Below, one piece after another: positions 8,649-18,332 of a stretch of 64,000 nucleotides of DNA. Each line of letters starts with the position of its first letter. The first letter of the stretch is position 1. This DNA is from Flavobacterium dankookense (lineage in GTDB: Bacteria > Bacteroidota > Bacteroidia > Flavobacteriales > Flavobacteriaceae): positions 496,001 to 560,000 of the forward strand of contig NZ_SNXR01000012.1 in the NCBI RefSeq assembly GCF_004362665.1. The letters are read 5' to 3'. The notes beneath the pieces are model-generated. The model had not been told where the DNA came from. It ran no database searches and worked only from the letters and a program-made list of their open reading frames with translations. Both the position numbers and the translations under genes were made by a program.

Positions 8649-9401
8649 TTAATAAATCGGATTATCATTTAAATTTGAATTAACAACATTAAAGTCAAAT
8701 CCGAACTTTTTGCAAGTTTCTGATACTAATTCAAATAACCATTTTGGTGAATCAGGAGAAATAAAAACATTATCAATTAAGTCATTTAAATTTATTTTTA
8801 TTTTACAACCACCATTTTGTAAATCAATTTTATTTACATTAGCTGGAGCTTCAATAGGTAAAATCGCCCTAAGTTCATTTTCGTGAGAGAAACTTTTCCT
8901 TTTATGAACAAAAGGTGAAAAATCATTTTCAAATTTTATATTATCTTTTTCATAGTCAATATAATTTACTGTTCCAATAAAAAACTCAAATTCAGAGTTT
9001 TTGAGAACCTTGTTGAGTTTCTTAAAATTTGATTGGATAGCAATTCCTTCATTAGATTTTACATATATTTTCCACATTGCGGCTGACTCATAATCATTCA
9101 TATGCCAGCAATTAATTCCAAAATCTTGACGGTTCTGCTTTAAATATTCTCTATAAATTTCAGGGTCTTGAAAAACATCTGTTTTTATTCCATTTATAAA
9201 TTTTTGATGTATTGGGATTCTTCTTGTTTCGGCAGTTTTTATTGGCACTGAACCTTCAAAAATATCTTCAAATTTGTCTACTCTTGTAAAATATAAAGAT
9301 TCGGAATTTAGTAAATCAATAAATTTTGTAAAGTCAACATATCTCCAAATTTTTTGATTGGGATTTTTTGGTTTTAAAAATGAAGAATGTTCTAATATCA
9401 T
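8649..9401 (-). CDS. DUF2971 domain-containing protein
   Basis: This 250-aa protein has the DUF2971 hallmarks: an N-terminal WRYVDFTKFIDLLNSESLYFTRVDKFEDIFEG block and the central INCWHMNDYESAAMWKIY motif near residue 110. The family is widespread and sporadic in bacteria and its function is unknown; some members sit in defence or accessory loci. There is no signal peptide or membrane segment. The gene stands alone, convergent to gldD and followed by no clear terminator. Base composition is AT-rich, suggesting an accessory insertion, but this is inference. Confidence 0.8.
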   Translation of the reverse strand: MILEHSSFLKPKNPNQKIWRYVDFTKFIDLLNSESLYFTRVDKFEDIFEGSVPIKTAETRRIPIHQKFINGIKTDVFQDPEIYREYLKQNRQDFGINCWHMNDYESAAMWKIYVKSNEGIAIQSNFKKLNKVLKNSEFEFFIGTVNYIDYEKDNIKFENDFSPFVHKRKSFSHENELRAILPIEAPANVNKIDLQNGGCKIKINLNDLIDNVFISPDSPKWLFELVSETCKKFGFDFNVVNSNLNDNPIY

Positions 9402-9581
9402 TTTAATAATTTAATTGGTTCAATTTAAATTGATTTTTAATCAATCATTAACGCCAATATCCAAATATACGAAACTACAGCAAAAACTCAAACAACATTC
9501 TTTTAACAAATTGAAATAGTATTTTTGAGAAGTTTTATACTTCCAATAATTAAAAAGAAAAGTAAATTTTTAATAAATAAA

Positions 9582-9606
9582 AAAATCCCGACAATTTCGG
9601 GATTTT
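9582..9606 (-). terminator. Intrinsic terminator after the heavy-metal-binding lipoprotein gene
   Basis: The arms AAAATCCCGA and TCGGGATTTT enclose a 5-nt loop, just past the stop of the gene at 9610. Confidence 0.85.
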
Positions 9607-9609
9607 AAA

Positions 9610-9984
9610 TTATGCTTTTGTTTTTATATCAGAAACCTTATAGGTTTTGCCATCGGCTGTGGCTTCGACGGTTTTTGATAATTTTTCTGGTGTTAAAATC
9701 GCTGCGTCAAAACTAACAGTTGCTTCTTTTTTGTCGAAATCTACTTTTGCTTCTTGAACGCCTTCGGTTTCGGCTAGTTTTCTTTCGATGGTTTTGGCAC
9801 AACCCATTGAACAGGTCATTCCATCAATTTTTAAAACTGCCGTTTCGGGTTTTAGAGCTGCTTTCTTTTCAACAGTTGCTACTTCGTCTTTAGCATTGGT
9901 TTCTGGCTTGCTTCCAGTTTCTTTACAGGATACAAAAAATAACGAGCTTAAGGCTAGAGTTACTATAGATTTTGTAAAATTCAT
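9610..9984 (-). CDS. Heavy-metal-associated (HMA) domain lipoprotein
   Basis: This 124-aa protein starts with a lipoprotein signal (SLFFVSC lipobox near residue 20) and a short linker. One HMA fold of about 65 residues follows: AVLKIDGMTCSMGCAKTIE, then VQEAKVDFDKKEATVSFD. HMA proteins bind copper or other soft metals between two cysteines. Here the spacing is C-x3-C (CSMGC) instead of the classical C-x2-C, a variant I recall in other Bacteroidota. It probably binds metal in the periplasm or at the membrane. No transporter ATPase is adjacent. Confidence 0.85.
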   Translation of the reverse strand: MNFTKSIVTLALSSLFFVSCKETGSKPETNAKDEVATVEKKAALKPETAVLKIDGMTCSMGCAKTIERKLAETEGVQEAKVDFDKKEATVSFDAAILTPEKLSKTVEATADGKTYKVSDIKTKA

Positions 9985-10100
9985 AATGCTATATTTTTAA
10001 TGTTGTGAAATCAATATTGTTTGTGAGGACAAAAATAATTAAAAATTAAAGTTATTATTCTTAAAATAATTACAAAATTTGAACTCAATAAATCAAAGGC

Positions 10101-10967
10101 ATGAAAGCACAACAATTGAAATGGGGATTTTTAATCGTTTTAGCACTAATTTGGGGAAGTTCATTTATTCTTATCAAAAAAGGATTGATTGGATTGTCCG
10201 CTTTTCAGTTGGGTTCGCTGAGGATTATTTTTTGTGCTTTGTTTTTATTGATAATCGGGTTTAAAAGTGTAACGCAAATTCCGATGCACAAATGGAAATA
10301 TGTTGCAATTACCGCTATGTTTGGAACATTTATTCCAGCTTATCTTTTTGCTATAGCACAAACACAAATCAACAGTTCGGTAAGTTCCATTTTAAATTCG
10401 TTAACACCATTGAATACGCTTATTCTTGGTGCATTGGTTTTTGGATTGGATTTTAAACGAACACAAATCTTTGGAGTTATTGTTGGTTTGGTTGGAACAA
10501 TGTTGTTGATTTTTAATGGCGCAGTGAATAATCCTGGGCAAAATTATTGGTACACCATTTTGGTTTTAATCGCTTCCGTTTGCTATGCTACGAATGTAAA
10601 TTTGATAAAAAAATACCTTTCGGATATGAAACCATTAACCATAACTACGGGTAATTTTTTAGTCATGTTAGTTCCAGCTTTTTGCATTTTGCTCTTCACC
10701 GATTTCTTTTCAGTAATTCATGTTGAAAAAGTGAAACACTCAATGCTTTTTGTGGCGCTTTTGGGAATTGTTGGTACAGGAATTGCGAATGTTTTGTTTT
10801 ATAAATTGATACAAATTTCGTCGCCCGTATTTGCAACATCGGTTACTTATTTAATTCCGGTTGTGGCTTTCTTTTGGGGATTGTTAGATAATGAAATGTT
10901 GACGCCAGTTCAGTTTGTTGGCGCATTTATTATTTTAGTTGGAGTTTATCTTTCGAGTAAAAAATAG
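10101..10967 (+). CDS. DMT/EamA family transporter
   Basis: This 288-aa integral membrane protein has ten predicted helices arranged as two EamA repeats (LALIWGSSFILIKKGL at the start, then IASVCYATNVNLIKKYL at the middle). It is the length of typical drug/metabolite transporters. The substrate cannot be read from sequence. It is monocistronic, bounded by the divergent HMA lipoprotein and a bidirectional terminator. Confidence 0.9.
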   Translation: MKAQQLKWGFLIVLALIWGSSFILIKKGLIGLSAFQLGSLRIIFCALFLLIIGFKSVTQIPMHKWKYVAITAMFGTFIPAYLFAIAQTQINSSVSSILNSLTPLNTLILGALVFGLDFKRTQIFGVIVGLVGTMLLIFNGAVNNPGQNYWYTILVLIASVCYATNVNLIKKYLSDMKPLTITTGNFLVMLVPAFCILLFTDFFSVIHVEKVKHSMLFVALLGIVGTGIANVLFYKLIQISSPVFATSVTYLIPVVAFFWGLLDNEMLTPVQFVGAFIILVGVYLSSKK

Positions 10968-11007
10968 TTCTTTCATTTATTTTGAAAAACACTACGAAGT
11001 TTTAAAT

Positions 11008-11046
11008 AAAAAAACCGTTTCAAATTGAATGAAACGGTCTTTTTAT
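11008..11046. terminator. Bidirectional terminator
   Basis: The arms ACCGTTTC and GAAACGGT are flanked by A and T runs between the convergent DMT transporter and M16 peptidase genes. Confidence 0.88.
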
Positions 11047-11064
11047 TTTATGATTTTGTTCTAA

Positions 11065-13119
11065 TTACTGAAAATCAGCATCTAAAACTCCTTCGTTGAT
11101 TTTTACTTCAGACATTTTAATATCTAATTCAAATCCAACATTTCTGATTGTGTTGAAAGGTATTTTCACTCCTTTTACATCTCTATAATCATTGAAATAA
11201 GTAAATAAAGTTACTTTTTGACCTTCTTGATCAGATGTTGTTGATTGAGCTGTTTTTAGTCCAGATTTTACGTCAAAATAATAGGTATTATTACCATCAA
11301 TGATTGCGTAAGCATCAGAACCGTTGATTGGTTCAATAGCATCCATTTTCACGTCAGCTTTGGTTGCCAATGAAGTCTCAGCAAATAAGATAGCGTCAGA
11401 TTTCATTTCTTTTAATTCATTAGCTTCAAAAGCTTTTTTCTGACCTTGCTGAGACATATATCCAGTTTCGCCATTGATAACTCTTTTCATTATTGAACCC
11501 ATTCCTGCCATAGTTAATTCTTCCATCATTCGTATTTTAGAATCAATTTTTGAGGTGTAAGATAATGGCATTGGAACTTGAGGTATTTTTGTAGAACCAA
11601 TAGAAACGATTGACTTTACTGATTTCACAGCTTTGTCTCCGCCGATAGCGTTGATATAATTATCTACTACTGATTTAACGGTTACTCCTGCAGGAACTGG
11701 TTTTTTTATAGCTGGTTTCTCTGTTGGATTTCCGTATTTATCAAAATAGAACATTGGGATTTTTAGTTTTTCCAAAGCAGGAATTACTTCTGAACCTTTT
11801 CCAACTACTAAAATTCTCAAATTGTCAGCTAGCATATATTTGTTAGCTACTCTCATAATATCGTCAGCGGTAACTGCATTGATACTTTTGATGTAATTTT
11901 CATAGAAATCAGCAGGTAAACCTTGTGTTAAGGCATTTACTGCATAACGAGCCACAGTTGCTGGTTTTTCAACTTGCATTACAAATCGACCGATGTAACC
12001 AGCTTTAACACCGCTTAACATTTCATCAGAAACTTTTTCGGTTCTAATTCTTTTTAATTCTTTTATTGCTTCAACGATTGCGCTATCTGTAACAGCGTTT
12101 CTAACTTGAGAACTAGCAACAAATTTTGAATCAGTATATTTATTTGCATCAACATAAGAACTTGCACCATACGTCCAACCATGAGCTTCACGTAAATTCA
12201 TGTTCAAGTAACTATTGAAATCTCCACCAAAAACTTGGTTAGCCAAGATTACAGGAAAGAAATCAGGATCAGCCATTTTTAAGCTTACAGTGTTCATTAA
12301 AATCATTTCTGATTGAACAGCGTTTGGCATATCAACAAAATTGATTTGAGAATACTGAACATTAGTTGGGTTTGAATAGGTAAGGGTAGGAGCAGTTGCT
12401 TTTACCCAAGAACCAAATAGTTTTTCAACTGATTTTTTGATTTCTTTAGTTTTAACATCACCAATAATAACTAGGTAAGCGTTTTGTGGAACAAAATAAG
12501 TTCTGTAATTATCTTTTACATCAGCCAATGAAACATTTTTGATGGTTTCTTCTGAAAGATATTCTCCAGCTGGATGTGATTTTCCATAAGCTAAAACATT
12601 TTCAACTCTTGAAGCTACAGCAGAAACACTTTTTTCTTCGGCTTTTAAACCTTCAATTAATTTGTCTCTTTCTTTGTCGAATTCTTCTTGAGTGAAGTTT
12701 GGAGTTAAAGCACCTTCTGCCATCAATTCTAAAATTCTTTTAGCGTGTTTTGATAAACCACTAGCTGATGCTCCAGAAGCATAAAAATTAATGTTAGCTC
12801 CTAAAAAGTCAATTTCTTCATTAAAAACGTCTTTTGGAGTTTTAGTTGAGCCATTTCCAATTAAACTACTTGTTAAATCAGAAACTCCTTTTTTATCGCC
12901 TTCTGCATATGGTGCATTGTCAATAGAAAGACTGTAAGCAACTCGAGGAAGTTTGTGGTCTTCAACAATTAATACTTTTAAACCATTTGGCAAGGTAAAA
13001 GTTGTTGGTTTTTTCAAATTAATCGCTGGCGATGGTCCAGGTTTTGGCTGTGATCTGTCTTGTGCTTGCATTATTAATGTTAAAAACAAGCTTGATAATA
13101 TAATTATAGATTTTTTCAT
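11065..13119 (-). CDS. M16 family peptidase homologue lacking the HxxEH motif (partner subunit)
   Basis: This 684-aa exported protein has a signal peptide (MKKSIIILSSLFLTLIMQAQ). The Met at 13119 is chosen over an upstream one because it begins the signal. Two M16 domains span about residues 30-460. At the position of the zinc motif it reads KGVSDLTSSLIGNGS, so the His/Glu ligands are missing, while the Gly-rich loop and the Y-containing GWTYGASSY region of partner subunits are kept. A C-terminal lipoprotein-like beta domain of about 200 residues follows. It probably forms a heterodimer with the catalytic M16 protein encoded 13 nt upstream. Confidence 0.9.
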   Translation of the reverse strand: MKKSIIILSSLFLTLIMQAQDRSQPKPGPSPAINLKKPTTFTLPNGLKVLIVEDHKLPRVAYSLSIDNAPYAEGDKKGVSDLTSSLIGNGSTKTPKDVFNEEIDFLGANINFYASGASASGLSKHAKRILELMAEGALTPNFTQEEFDKERDKLIEGLKAEEKSVSAVASRVENVLAYGKSHPAGEYLSEETIKNVSLADVKDNYRTYFVPQNAYLVIIGDVKTKEIKKSVEKLFGSWVKATAPTLTYSNPTNVQYSQINFVDMPNAVQSEMILMNTVSLKMADPDFFPVILANQVFGGDFNSYLNMNLREAHGWTYGASSYVDANKYTDSKFVASSQVRNAVTDSAIVEAIKELKRIRTEKVSDEMLSGVKAGYIGRFVMQVEKPATVARYAVNALTQGLPADFYENYIKSINAVTADDIMRVANKYMLADNLRILVVGKGSEVIPALEKLKIPMFYFDKYGNPTEKPAIKKPVPAGVTVKSVVDNYINAIGGDKAVKSVKSIVSIGSTKIPQVPMPLSYTSKIDSKIRMMEELTMAGMGSIMKRVINGETGYMSQQGQKKAFEANELKEMKSDAILFAETSLATKADVKMDAIEPINGSDAYAIIDGNNTYYFDVKSGLKTAQSTTSDQEGQKVTLFTYFNDYRDVKGVKIPFNTIRNVGFELDIKMSEVKINEGVLDADFQ

Positions 13120-13132
13120 AATACGTAATGTC

Positions 13133-14458
13133 TTAGTTTTGAGCTTTATCTTTACCTGGAACATAATCCAAAATCAACCTTTGATTAGGATTTAAATATT
13201 TTTTAGCTGTATTTTTTATCTCTTCTCTTGTGATAGAACGATACATTTCTATTTCTGTATTAATAAGGTTTACATCACCATATAATAAGTAAAAAGAGGC
13301 TAAGTTTTCTGCAACTCCTTCAACGCTAGCATTATTGTTGACATAGTTGTTCTCATATATGTTTTGAAGTTTTTGAAAATCTTTTTCAGAAATTAATTCG
13401 TTTTGAATTTTTACAATTTCTTCGTCAATTTCTTTAATTAAATCTTCAGATGTAGCTGTACCTTGTGGCATTCCATAAAGAATATATTGACCATAATCTT
13501 CTTGACTGTAGTTAAATGCACCAATTTGTAGAGCCATTTTTTTATCGTCAACTATTTTTTTGTAAAGCTTAGAACTTTTTCCATTGCTTAAATAAGTAGA
13601 AATCATGTCAAGAATTCTTGCATCACGTGTTTTCATTGATGGAGTTCTATATGAAGCTACAACCATTGGTATTTGGATGTTTGGGTCTTCATATCTAGCT
13701 CTTATAGTTTCAGTGATTGGTTCTTCAACAAAAGTTTGCTTTGTTATTTTTTCACCTCTTGGAATTGGCCCAAAATATTTTTGTATCCAAGCTTTAGTTT
13801 GAGCAATATCAATTTGACCTGCAACAACTAAAACGGCATTGTTTGGACTATAGAATTTTTTGTTAAACGCTTGAAATTCGGCTAATGTTGCTGCGTCCAA
13901 ATGTTCCATAGAACCAATTGGCGCCCAACGGTAAGGATGAACTTTAAACATGTTTTTCTTTACTTCAGCAATCAAGCTTCCGTAAGGTTGGTTGTCAACA
14001 CGAAGTCTTTTTTCTTCTTTTACAACTTCATTTTGTGTGTCAACACCAATTTGGTTGATAACTGGATGCATTAATCTTTCCGATTCCATCCAAAGACCAA
14101 TTTCTAAACTATTTGAAGGAAATACTTCAAAATAAAAAGTTCTGTCTTCCGAAGTGTTAGCGTTGTTTGTTCCACCATTGGCGGTTACAATTTTAAACCA
14201 TTCACCTCTTTTAATATTTTCCGTACCTTCAAATAATAAGTGTTCGAAAAAGTGTGCAAAACCAGTTCTCTCTGGATTTTCGTCTTTTGAACCTACATGA
14301 TACATTACCGAAGTGATTACAACTGGAGCCGATTGGTCATTGTGTAAAATTACGTGCAAGCCATTGTCCAAATCGTATTCTTCAAAAGCAACCTTTTGAG
14401 CAGAAGCTGTTCCTACTAGCATAAGTATTGAACTTAAAGCAATTAATGATTTTTTCAT
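13133..14458 (-). CDS. M16 family zinc metallopeptidase, catalytic subunit
   Basis: This 441-aa exported protein (signal MKKSLIALSSILMLVGTASA) carries the inverted zinc motif HFFEH near residue 67 (GFAHFFEHLLFEG) and the downstream Glu in NEVVKEEKR. It is a pitrilysin-type periplasmic peptidase that degrades peptides inside a clam-shell chamber. It is the promoter-proximal gene of a pair with the non-catalytic M16 homologue, as in mitochondrial processing peptidase-like heterodimers. Confidence 0.93.
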   Translation of the reverse strand: MKKSLIALSSILMLVGTASAQKVAFEEYDLDNGLHVILHNDQSAPVVITSVMYHVGSKDENPERTGFAHFFEHLLFEGTENIKRGEWFKIVTANGGTNNANTSEDRTFYFEVFPSNSLEIGLWMESERLMHPVINQIGVDTQNEVVKEEKRLRVDNQPYGSLIAEVKKNMFKVHPYRWAPIGSMEHLDAATLAEFQAFNKKFYSPNNAVLVVAGQIDIAQTKAWIQKYFGPIPRGEKITKQTFVEEPITETIRARYEDPNIQIPMVVASYRTPSMKTRDARILDMISTYLSNGKSSKLYKKIVDDKKMALQIGAFNYSQEDYGQYILYGMPQGTATSEDLIKEIDEEIVKIQNELISEKDFQKLQNIYENNYVNNNASVEGVAENLASFYLLYGDVNLINTEIEMYRSITREEIKNTAKKYLNPNQRLILDYVPGKDKAQN

Positions 14459-14610
14459 AAAAAATTGAAATTTTTTCGTTGATAGTATAATTAGTAAATA
14501 AACATTACTTTTTGTTACATCAAAATTACTTTTTTATTCAGAAAGACATGTAAATTAATTAAAATAAAAAGAGTGTTTAATTATGTAACGAATCTTTTTT
14601 TTAAAAGCAC

Positions 14611-14640
14611 TTGTAAATAAAGGAATTAGTTGTATATTTG
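14611..14640 (+). promoter_or_regulatory. Promoter of rplU-rpmA
   Basis: TTG at 14611-14613, a 19-nt spacer and TATATTTG at 14633-14640 form a complete Bacteroidota promoter. The -7 element ends 31 nt before the rplU start. Confidence 0.8.
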
Positions 14641-14671
14641 CAAACTCAAAAAATTAATTAAACAATTTGTT

Positions 14672-15091
14672 ATGTACGCAATCGTAGAGATAGCAGGGCA
14701 ACAATTCAAAGTAAGCAAAGACTTAAAGGTTTATGTTCACCGTTTGACTAATGAAGAAGGTTCAAAAGTTTCTTTTGACAAAGTTCTTTTATTAGATGAT
14801 AATGGAAATGTGACTTTAGGCGCCCCAGCTATAGAAGGTGCTTCAGTAGAAGCCAAAGTGTTACAACACTTAAAAGGTGATAAAGTAATCGTTTTCAAAA
14901 AGAAAAGAAGAAAAGGTTACAAAAAGAGAAACGGTCACCGTCAATATTTGACACAAATTCTTATTGAAGGAATTAGTGCAACTGGCGGAAAGAAAGCAGC
15001 TCCAAAAAAAGAAGCAGCTCCAGTAGTTGAAGAAGCAGAAGCTCCAAAGAAAAAGGTAGCTAAAGCTAAAAAAGAAGATACTCAAGAATAA
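14672..15091 (+). CDS. rplU: 50S ribosomal protein bL21
   Basis: This 139-aa protein starts MYAIVEIAGQQFKVSKD at 14672; an upstream in-frame Met overlaps the promoter and is rejected. The L21 core covers residues 1-105, ending KRNGHRQYLTQILIEGI. An extra tail of about 30 residues rich in Ala, Lys and Glu follows (KKAAPKKEAAPVVEE), which is longer than E. coli L21 (103 aa). It is co-transcribed with rpmA, 23 nt downstream. Confidence 0.95.
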   Translation: MYAIVEIAGQQFKVSKDLKVYVHRLTNEEGSKVSFDKVLLLDDNGNVTLGAPAIEGASVEAKVLQHLKGDKVIVFKKKRRKGYKKRNGHRQYLTQILIEGISATGGKKAAPKKEAAPVVEEAEAPKKKVAKAKKEDTQE

Positions 15092-15114
15092 TTAACTTAT
15101 AAAACCAAAACATC

Positions 15115-15375
15115 ATGGCTCACAAGAAAGGTGTCGGTAGTTCGAAGAATGGTAGAGAATCAGAATCGAAACGTTTAGGCGTAAAGATTTATGGTGGACA
15201 AGCTGCAATTGCTGGAAATATCATCGTTAGACAAAGAGGTTCTAAACACAATCCAGGTGAAAACGTTTACATGGGTAAAGATCATACTTTACATGCAAAA
15301 GTTGACGGGATTGTTAAATTCCAGAAAAAAGGAGAAAACAAATCATTTGTTTCAATTCTTCCTTTCGAAGCATAA
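15115..15375 (+). CDS. rpmA: 50S ribosomal protein bL27
   Basis: This 86-aa protein starts [17 protein letters not shown]. The mature N terminus is already exposed, as in E. coli, without the cleavable extension found in Firmicutes. The signature [20 protein letters not shown] is complete. The N-terminal tail reaches towards the peptidyl-transferase centre. It is the second gene of the rplU-rpmA operon. Confidence 0.96.
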   Translation: MAHKKGVGSSKNGRESESKRLGVKIYGGQAAIAGNIIVRQRGSKHNPGENVYMGKDHTLHAKVDGIVKFQKKGENKSFVSILPFEA

Positions 15376-15396
15376 GAACAACTCTTATTAAAATAC

Positions 15397-15428
15397 AAAA
15401 CCCATTCAGCAATGAATGGGTTTTTTTT
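15397..15428 (+). terminator. Terminator of rplU-rpmA
   Basis: The arms AAAACCCATTC and GAATGGGTTTT are followed by a T-run, 22 nt after the rpmA stop. Confidence 0.9.
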
Positions 15429-15466
15429 ATGAGAACTTTTTTTAGAAATAATTTTGATAAACAAAC

Positions 15467-15497
15467 AAAAAACCCTCACTTTTCAGCAAGGGTTTTA
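15467..15497 (-). terminator. Terminator of ahcY
   Basis: The arms AAAACCCT and AGGGTTTT lie just downstream of the ahcY stop on the minus strand. Confidence 0.8.
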
Positions 15498-15519
15498 TAA
15501 TTAAAAATCTAACTTTAGA

Positions 15520-16836
15520 TTAGTATCTGTAATATTCAGGTTTGAATGGACCTTGTACTTCTACACCAATATATTCTGCTTGGTCTTGACGTAAAGTTTC
15601 TAATTCAACACCTAATTTAGCTAAGTGTAAAGCAGCCACTTTTTCATCTAAATGTTTTGGTAACATATACACTTCATTTTTGTATGCTGCGCTGTTAGTC
15701 CATAATTCAATTTGAGCTAACGTTTGGTTTGTAAATGAATTACTCATTACAAAACTTGGATGTCCAGTTGCACAACCTAAATTCACTAAACGACCTTCAG
15801 CTAAGATAAGAATATCTTTTCCAGCGATTGTATATTTGTCAACTTGTGGTTTGATTTCAACTTTAGACGCACCGTGGTTTTTGTTCAACCAAGCCATATC
15901 AATCTCATTATCAAAGTGACCAATGTTACAAACGATAGTTTTATCTTTCATTTGCTCAAAGTGCTCACCTAGAACGATATCTTTATTTCCAGTTGTTGTA
16001 ATGATGATATCAGCATTAGTAATAACAGTGTTTAATCTTTTCACTTCAAATCCGTCCATTGCAGCTTGTAAAGCACAAATTGGATCAATTTCAGTTACAG
16101 TTACAATAGAACCAGCACCACGGAAAGAAGCCGCAGTTCCTTTTCCAACGTCACCATATCCACATACTACAACTCTTTTTCCAGCCAACATGATATCTGT
16201 TGCTCTTCTTACAGCATCAACAGCAGATTCTTTACAACCATATTTGTTATCAAATTTCGATTTAGTAACCGAATCGTTCACATTGATAGCTGGCATAAAT
16301 AAAGTTCCGTTTTTCATTCTTTCATATAAACGGTGAACACCAGTTGTAGTTTCTTCTGATAAACCTTTAATTCCAGGAATTAATTCTGGATAACGGTCAA
16401 AAACCATATTAGTTAAATCACCACCATCATCTAAAATCATGTTCAATGGTTTTCTATCTTCACCAAAGAATAAGGTTTGCTCAATACACCAGTCAAAAGA
16501 CTCTTCATCAAGTCCTTTCCAAGCATACACTTGAATTCCAGCAGCAGCAATTGCAGCAGCAGCTTGATCTTGAGTAGAGAAAATGTTACAAGATGACCAA
16601 GTAACTTCTGCACCAAGAGCAATTAAAGTTTCAATTAAAACTGCTGTTTGAATAGTCATGTGAAGACATCCAGCAATTCTCGCACCTTTCAACGGTTGAC
16701 TTGCTCCATATTCAGCTCTTAAAGCCATTAATCCTGGCATTTCAGCTTCAGCCAATTCAATTTCTTTTCTTCCCCAAGCTGCCAGTGAAATATCTTTCAC
16801 TTTAAAAGCCACGTAAGGTAATGTTTGTGTACTCAT
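15520..16836 (-). CDS. ahcY: Adenosylhomocysteinase
   Basis: This 438-aa NAD-dependent enzyme hydrolyses S-adenosylhomocysteine to adenosine and homocysteine in the methyl cycle. The sequence shows the substrate-binding regions [13 protein letters not shown] and DDGGDLTNM, the NAD-binding Rossmann motif [17 protein letters not shown] near residue 225, and the family C terminus ending FKPEYYRY. Length and motifs are complete. It stands alone with its own -7 element and terminator. Confidence 0.97.
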   Translation of the reverse strand: MSTQTLPYVAFKVKDISLAAWGRKEIELAEAEMPGLMALRAEYGASQPLKGARIAGCLHMTIQTAVLIETLIALGAEVTWSSCNIFSTQDQAAAAIAAAGIQVYAWKGLDEESFDWCIEQTLFFGEDRKPLNMILDDGGDLTNMVFDRYPELIPGIKGLSEETTTGVHRLYERMKNGTLFMPAINVNDSVTKSKFDNKYGCKESAVDAVRRATDIMLAGKRVVVCGYGDVGKGTAASFRGAGSIVTVTEIDPICALQAAMDGFEVKRLNTVITNADIIITTTGNKDIVLGEHFEQMKDKTIVCNIGHFDNEIDMAWLNKNHGASKVEIKPQVDKYTIAGKDILILAEGRLVNLGCATGHPSFVMSNSFTNQTLAQIELWTNSAAYKNEVYMLPKHLDEKVAALHLAKLGVELETLRQDQAEYIGVEVQGPFKPEYYRY

Positions 16837-16869
16837 CTATTATGTATATTTGTTTTTTATAATTCGGTG

Positions 16870-16877
16870 CAAAATTA
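16870..16877 (-). promoter_or_regulatory. -7 element of ahcY
   Basis: The minus strand reads TAATTTTG followed by CACCG, an exact TAnnTTTG match 33 nt before the ahcY start. Confidence 0.6.
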
Positions 16878-16963
16878 CAACATAGGTTTTGATTTTAATA
16901 ATTTATTTTAAAATTTATGAAATGTTTGATTGTTTAATCTTTTGAAAAACAGTAAAATACTAA

Positions 16964-17608
16964 ATGCCATTACATAAAGTCGTCTATTTATCTAATAACA
17001 CTAAACTGTATCTTTGGAAGATCACAGAAGATTTTGATACGCTTTTCAATGAAGTTTCTTTGAAAGATAGTTCTTTGAAGCGACTGAAAGATATGAAATC
17101 TGAAAGTCACCAAAAAGGATTTTTAGCAGTTAGAATGTTGTTAAAATACCTCGATTATACAGATTTTGATTTGTATTATGATGAATTTGGAAAACCACAC
17201 ATAAAGCCACAAGGTTGTAGCATCAAAGAAGTTGAAATTTCTATTTCACATTCTAATGATTTTTCAGCAGTTGTAATCAGTGAACAGAAAGTCGGTTTGG
17301 ACTTAGAACAACTCAAAGAAAAAACATTGAAAATAGCACCAAGATTTATGGATGTTTCTCATCTTGATAATCTTTCACAAGAAGAAAAAATTAAAAAGGC
17401 TACGGTTGTTTGGGGAATTAAAGAATGTATTTTTAAAATAAAAAACGAGAAGGGAATTAGTTTTCCCAATCATATTTTTGAAGATGATTTTTCTTTTGAA
17501 GATAAAAAATCAACGGCAACATTAATATTCAATGGTAAAGAAGAAAATTTTAATATTCAATTTGATGCCGTAGAAGATTATATCTTTGTCTGCGCTTTTC
17601 AAAATTAA
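16964..17608 (+). CDS. 4'-phosphopantetheinyl transferase superfamily protein
   Basis: This 214-aa Sfp/AcpT-type enzyme transfers phosphopantetheine from CoA to a carrier protein serine. Magnesium and CoA-binding motifs are visible: VGLDLEQ near residue 110 and WGIKECIFK near residue 150, with SISHSNDFSAVVIS upstream. The carrier could be ACP of fatty acid synthesis or a secondary-metabolite carrier. It is the first gene of a tight five-gene run, overlapping the next start by one base. Confidence 0.9.
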   Translation: MPLHKVVYLSNNTKLYLWKITEDFDTLFNEVSLKDSSLKRLKDMKSESHQKGFLAVRMLLKYLDYTDFDLYYDEFGKPHIKPQGCSIKEVEISISHSNDFSAVVISEQKVGLDLEQLKEKTLKIAPRFMDVSHLDNLSQEEKIKKATVVWGIKECIFKIKNEKGISFPNHIFEDDFSFEDKKSTATLIFNGKEENFNIQFDAVEDYIFVCAFQN

Positions 17609-18327
17609 TGATGACAAATATTTATAAAGAAATATTACAAGCTAAATCTCAAAAAAATAAACTATTAGCAATTTTAATCGACCCAGATAAAGTTGTGATA
17701 GAAACAATTTTTGATTTGATTAAAAAAATAAATCAATCATCAGCAACACATATTTTTGTTGGCGGAAGCTCATTTGATGGAAATCATTTAGACGAAATAA
17801 TTATTCTTTTAAAGCAAAACATAAACTTACCAATAATTCTTTTCCCAGGAAATCCATCGCAAATTTCTTCAGAAGCCGATGGGATTTTATTTCTGCAATT
17901 ACTTTCTGGAAGAAATCCCGATTATTTAATCGAACATCAAATAGATGCCGTTACAATTCTTGAAAAAACAAAATTAGAAGTAATTTCTACAGGTTACATT
18001 CTTATTGAAAGTGGAAGCGAAACTGCAGTAGAGCGCGTTAGTAAAACCAAACCTTTAGATAGAAATAATATTGATTATGTGGCTCAAACCGCAAAAGCAG
18101 CTGAATATATTGGAAGCAAACTAATTTACTTGGAAGCAGGAAGTGGTGCAGAAAAAGCTGTTCCTTTGGAAATGGTTTCAGAAGTTTCAAAGAGAATTTC
18201 ATTGCCATTAATTGTAGGTGGCGGAATTAGGTCAAAAAAAGCAATCGAAGAAACTTTTCTTGCTGGAGCCGATATGGTCGTCATTGGAACTGCTTTTGAA
18301 AACGATATAAATTTTTTTGATAATTAA
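17608..18327 (+). CDS. Geranylgeranylglyceryl/heptaprenylglyceryl phosphate synthase (PcrB/GGGPS family)
   Basis: This 239-aa TIM-barrel prenyltransferase joins a polyprenyl diphosphate to glycerol-1-phosphate. Family motifs include LIDPDK near residue 25, FPGNPSQIS, ISTGYILIESG, YLEAGSGA and the phosphate-binding GGGIRSKKAI near residue 205. Bacteroidota are known to carry an archaea-like form, but the final lipid product there is unclear. Two adjacent ATG codons (17608 and 17611) are possible starts; the first overlaps the preceding stop codon. Confidence 0.92.
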   Translation: MMTNIYKEILQAKSQKNKLLAILIDPDKVVIETIFDLIKKINQSSATHIFVGGSSFDGNHLDEIIILLKQNINLPIILFPGNPSQISSEADGILFLQLLSGRNPDYLIEHQIDAVTILEKTKLEVISTGYILIESGSETAVERVSKTKPLDRNNIDYVAQTAKAAEYIGSKLIYLEAGSGAEKAVPLEMVSEVSKRISLPLIVGGGIRSKKAIEETFLAGADMVVIGTAFENDINFFDN

Positions 18328-18332
18328 CTTAA

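Noticed and set aside
13120..13164. Upstream start for the inactive M16 subunit
   Set aside because: It would overlap the catalytic M16 gene and put 15 charged residues before a clear signal peptide that starts at 13119.
15923..16336. 137-codon plus-strand ORF opposite ahcY
   Set aside because: It is an antisense shadow of the well-conserved ahcY frame, with no signal, promoter or family features.
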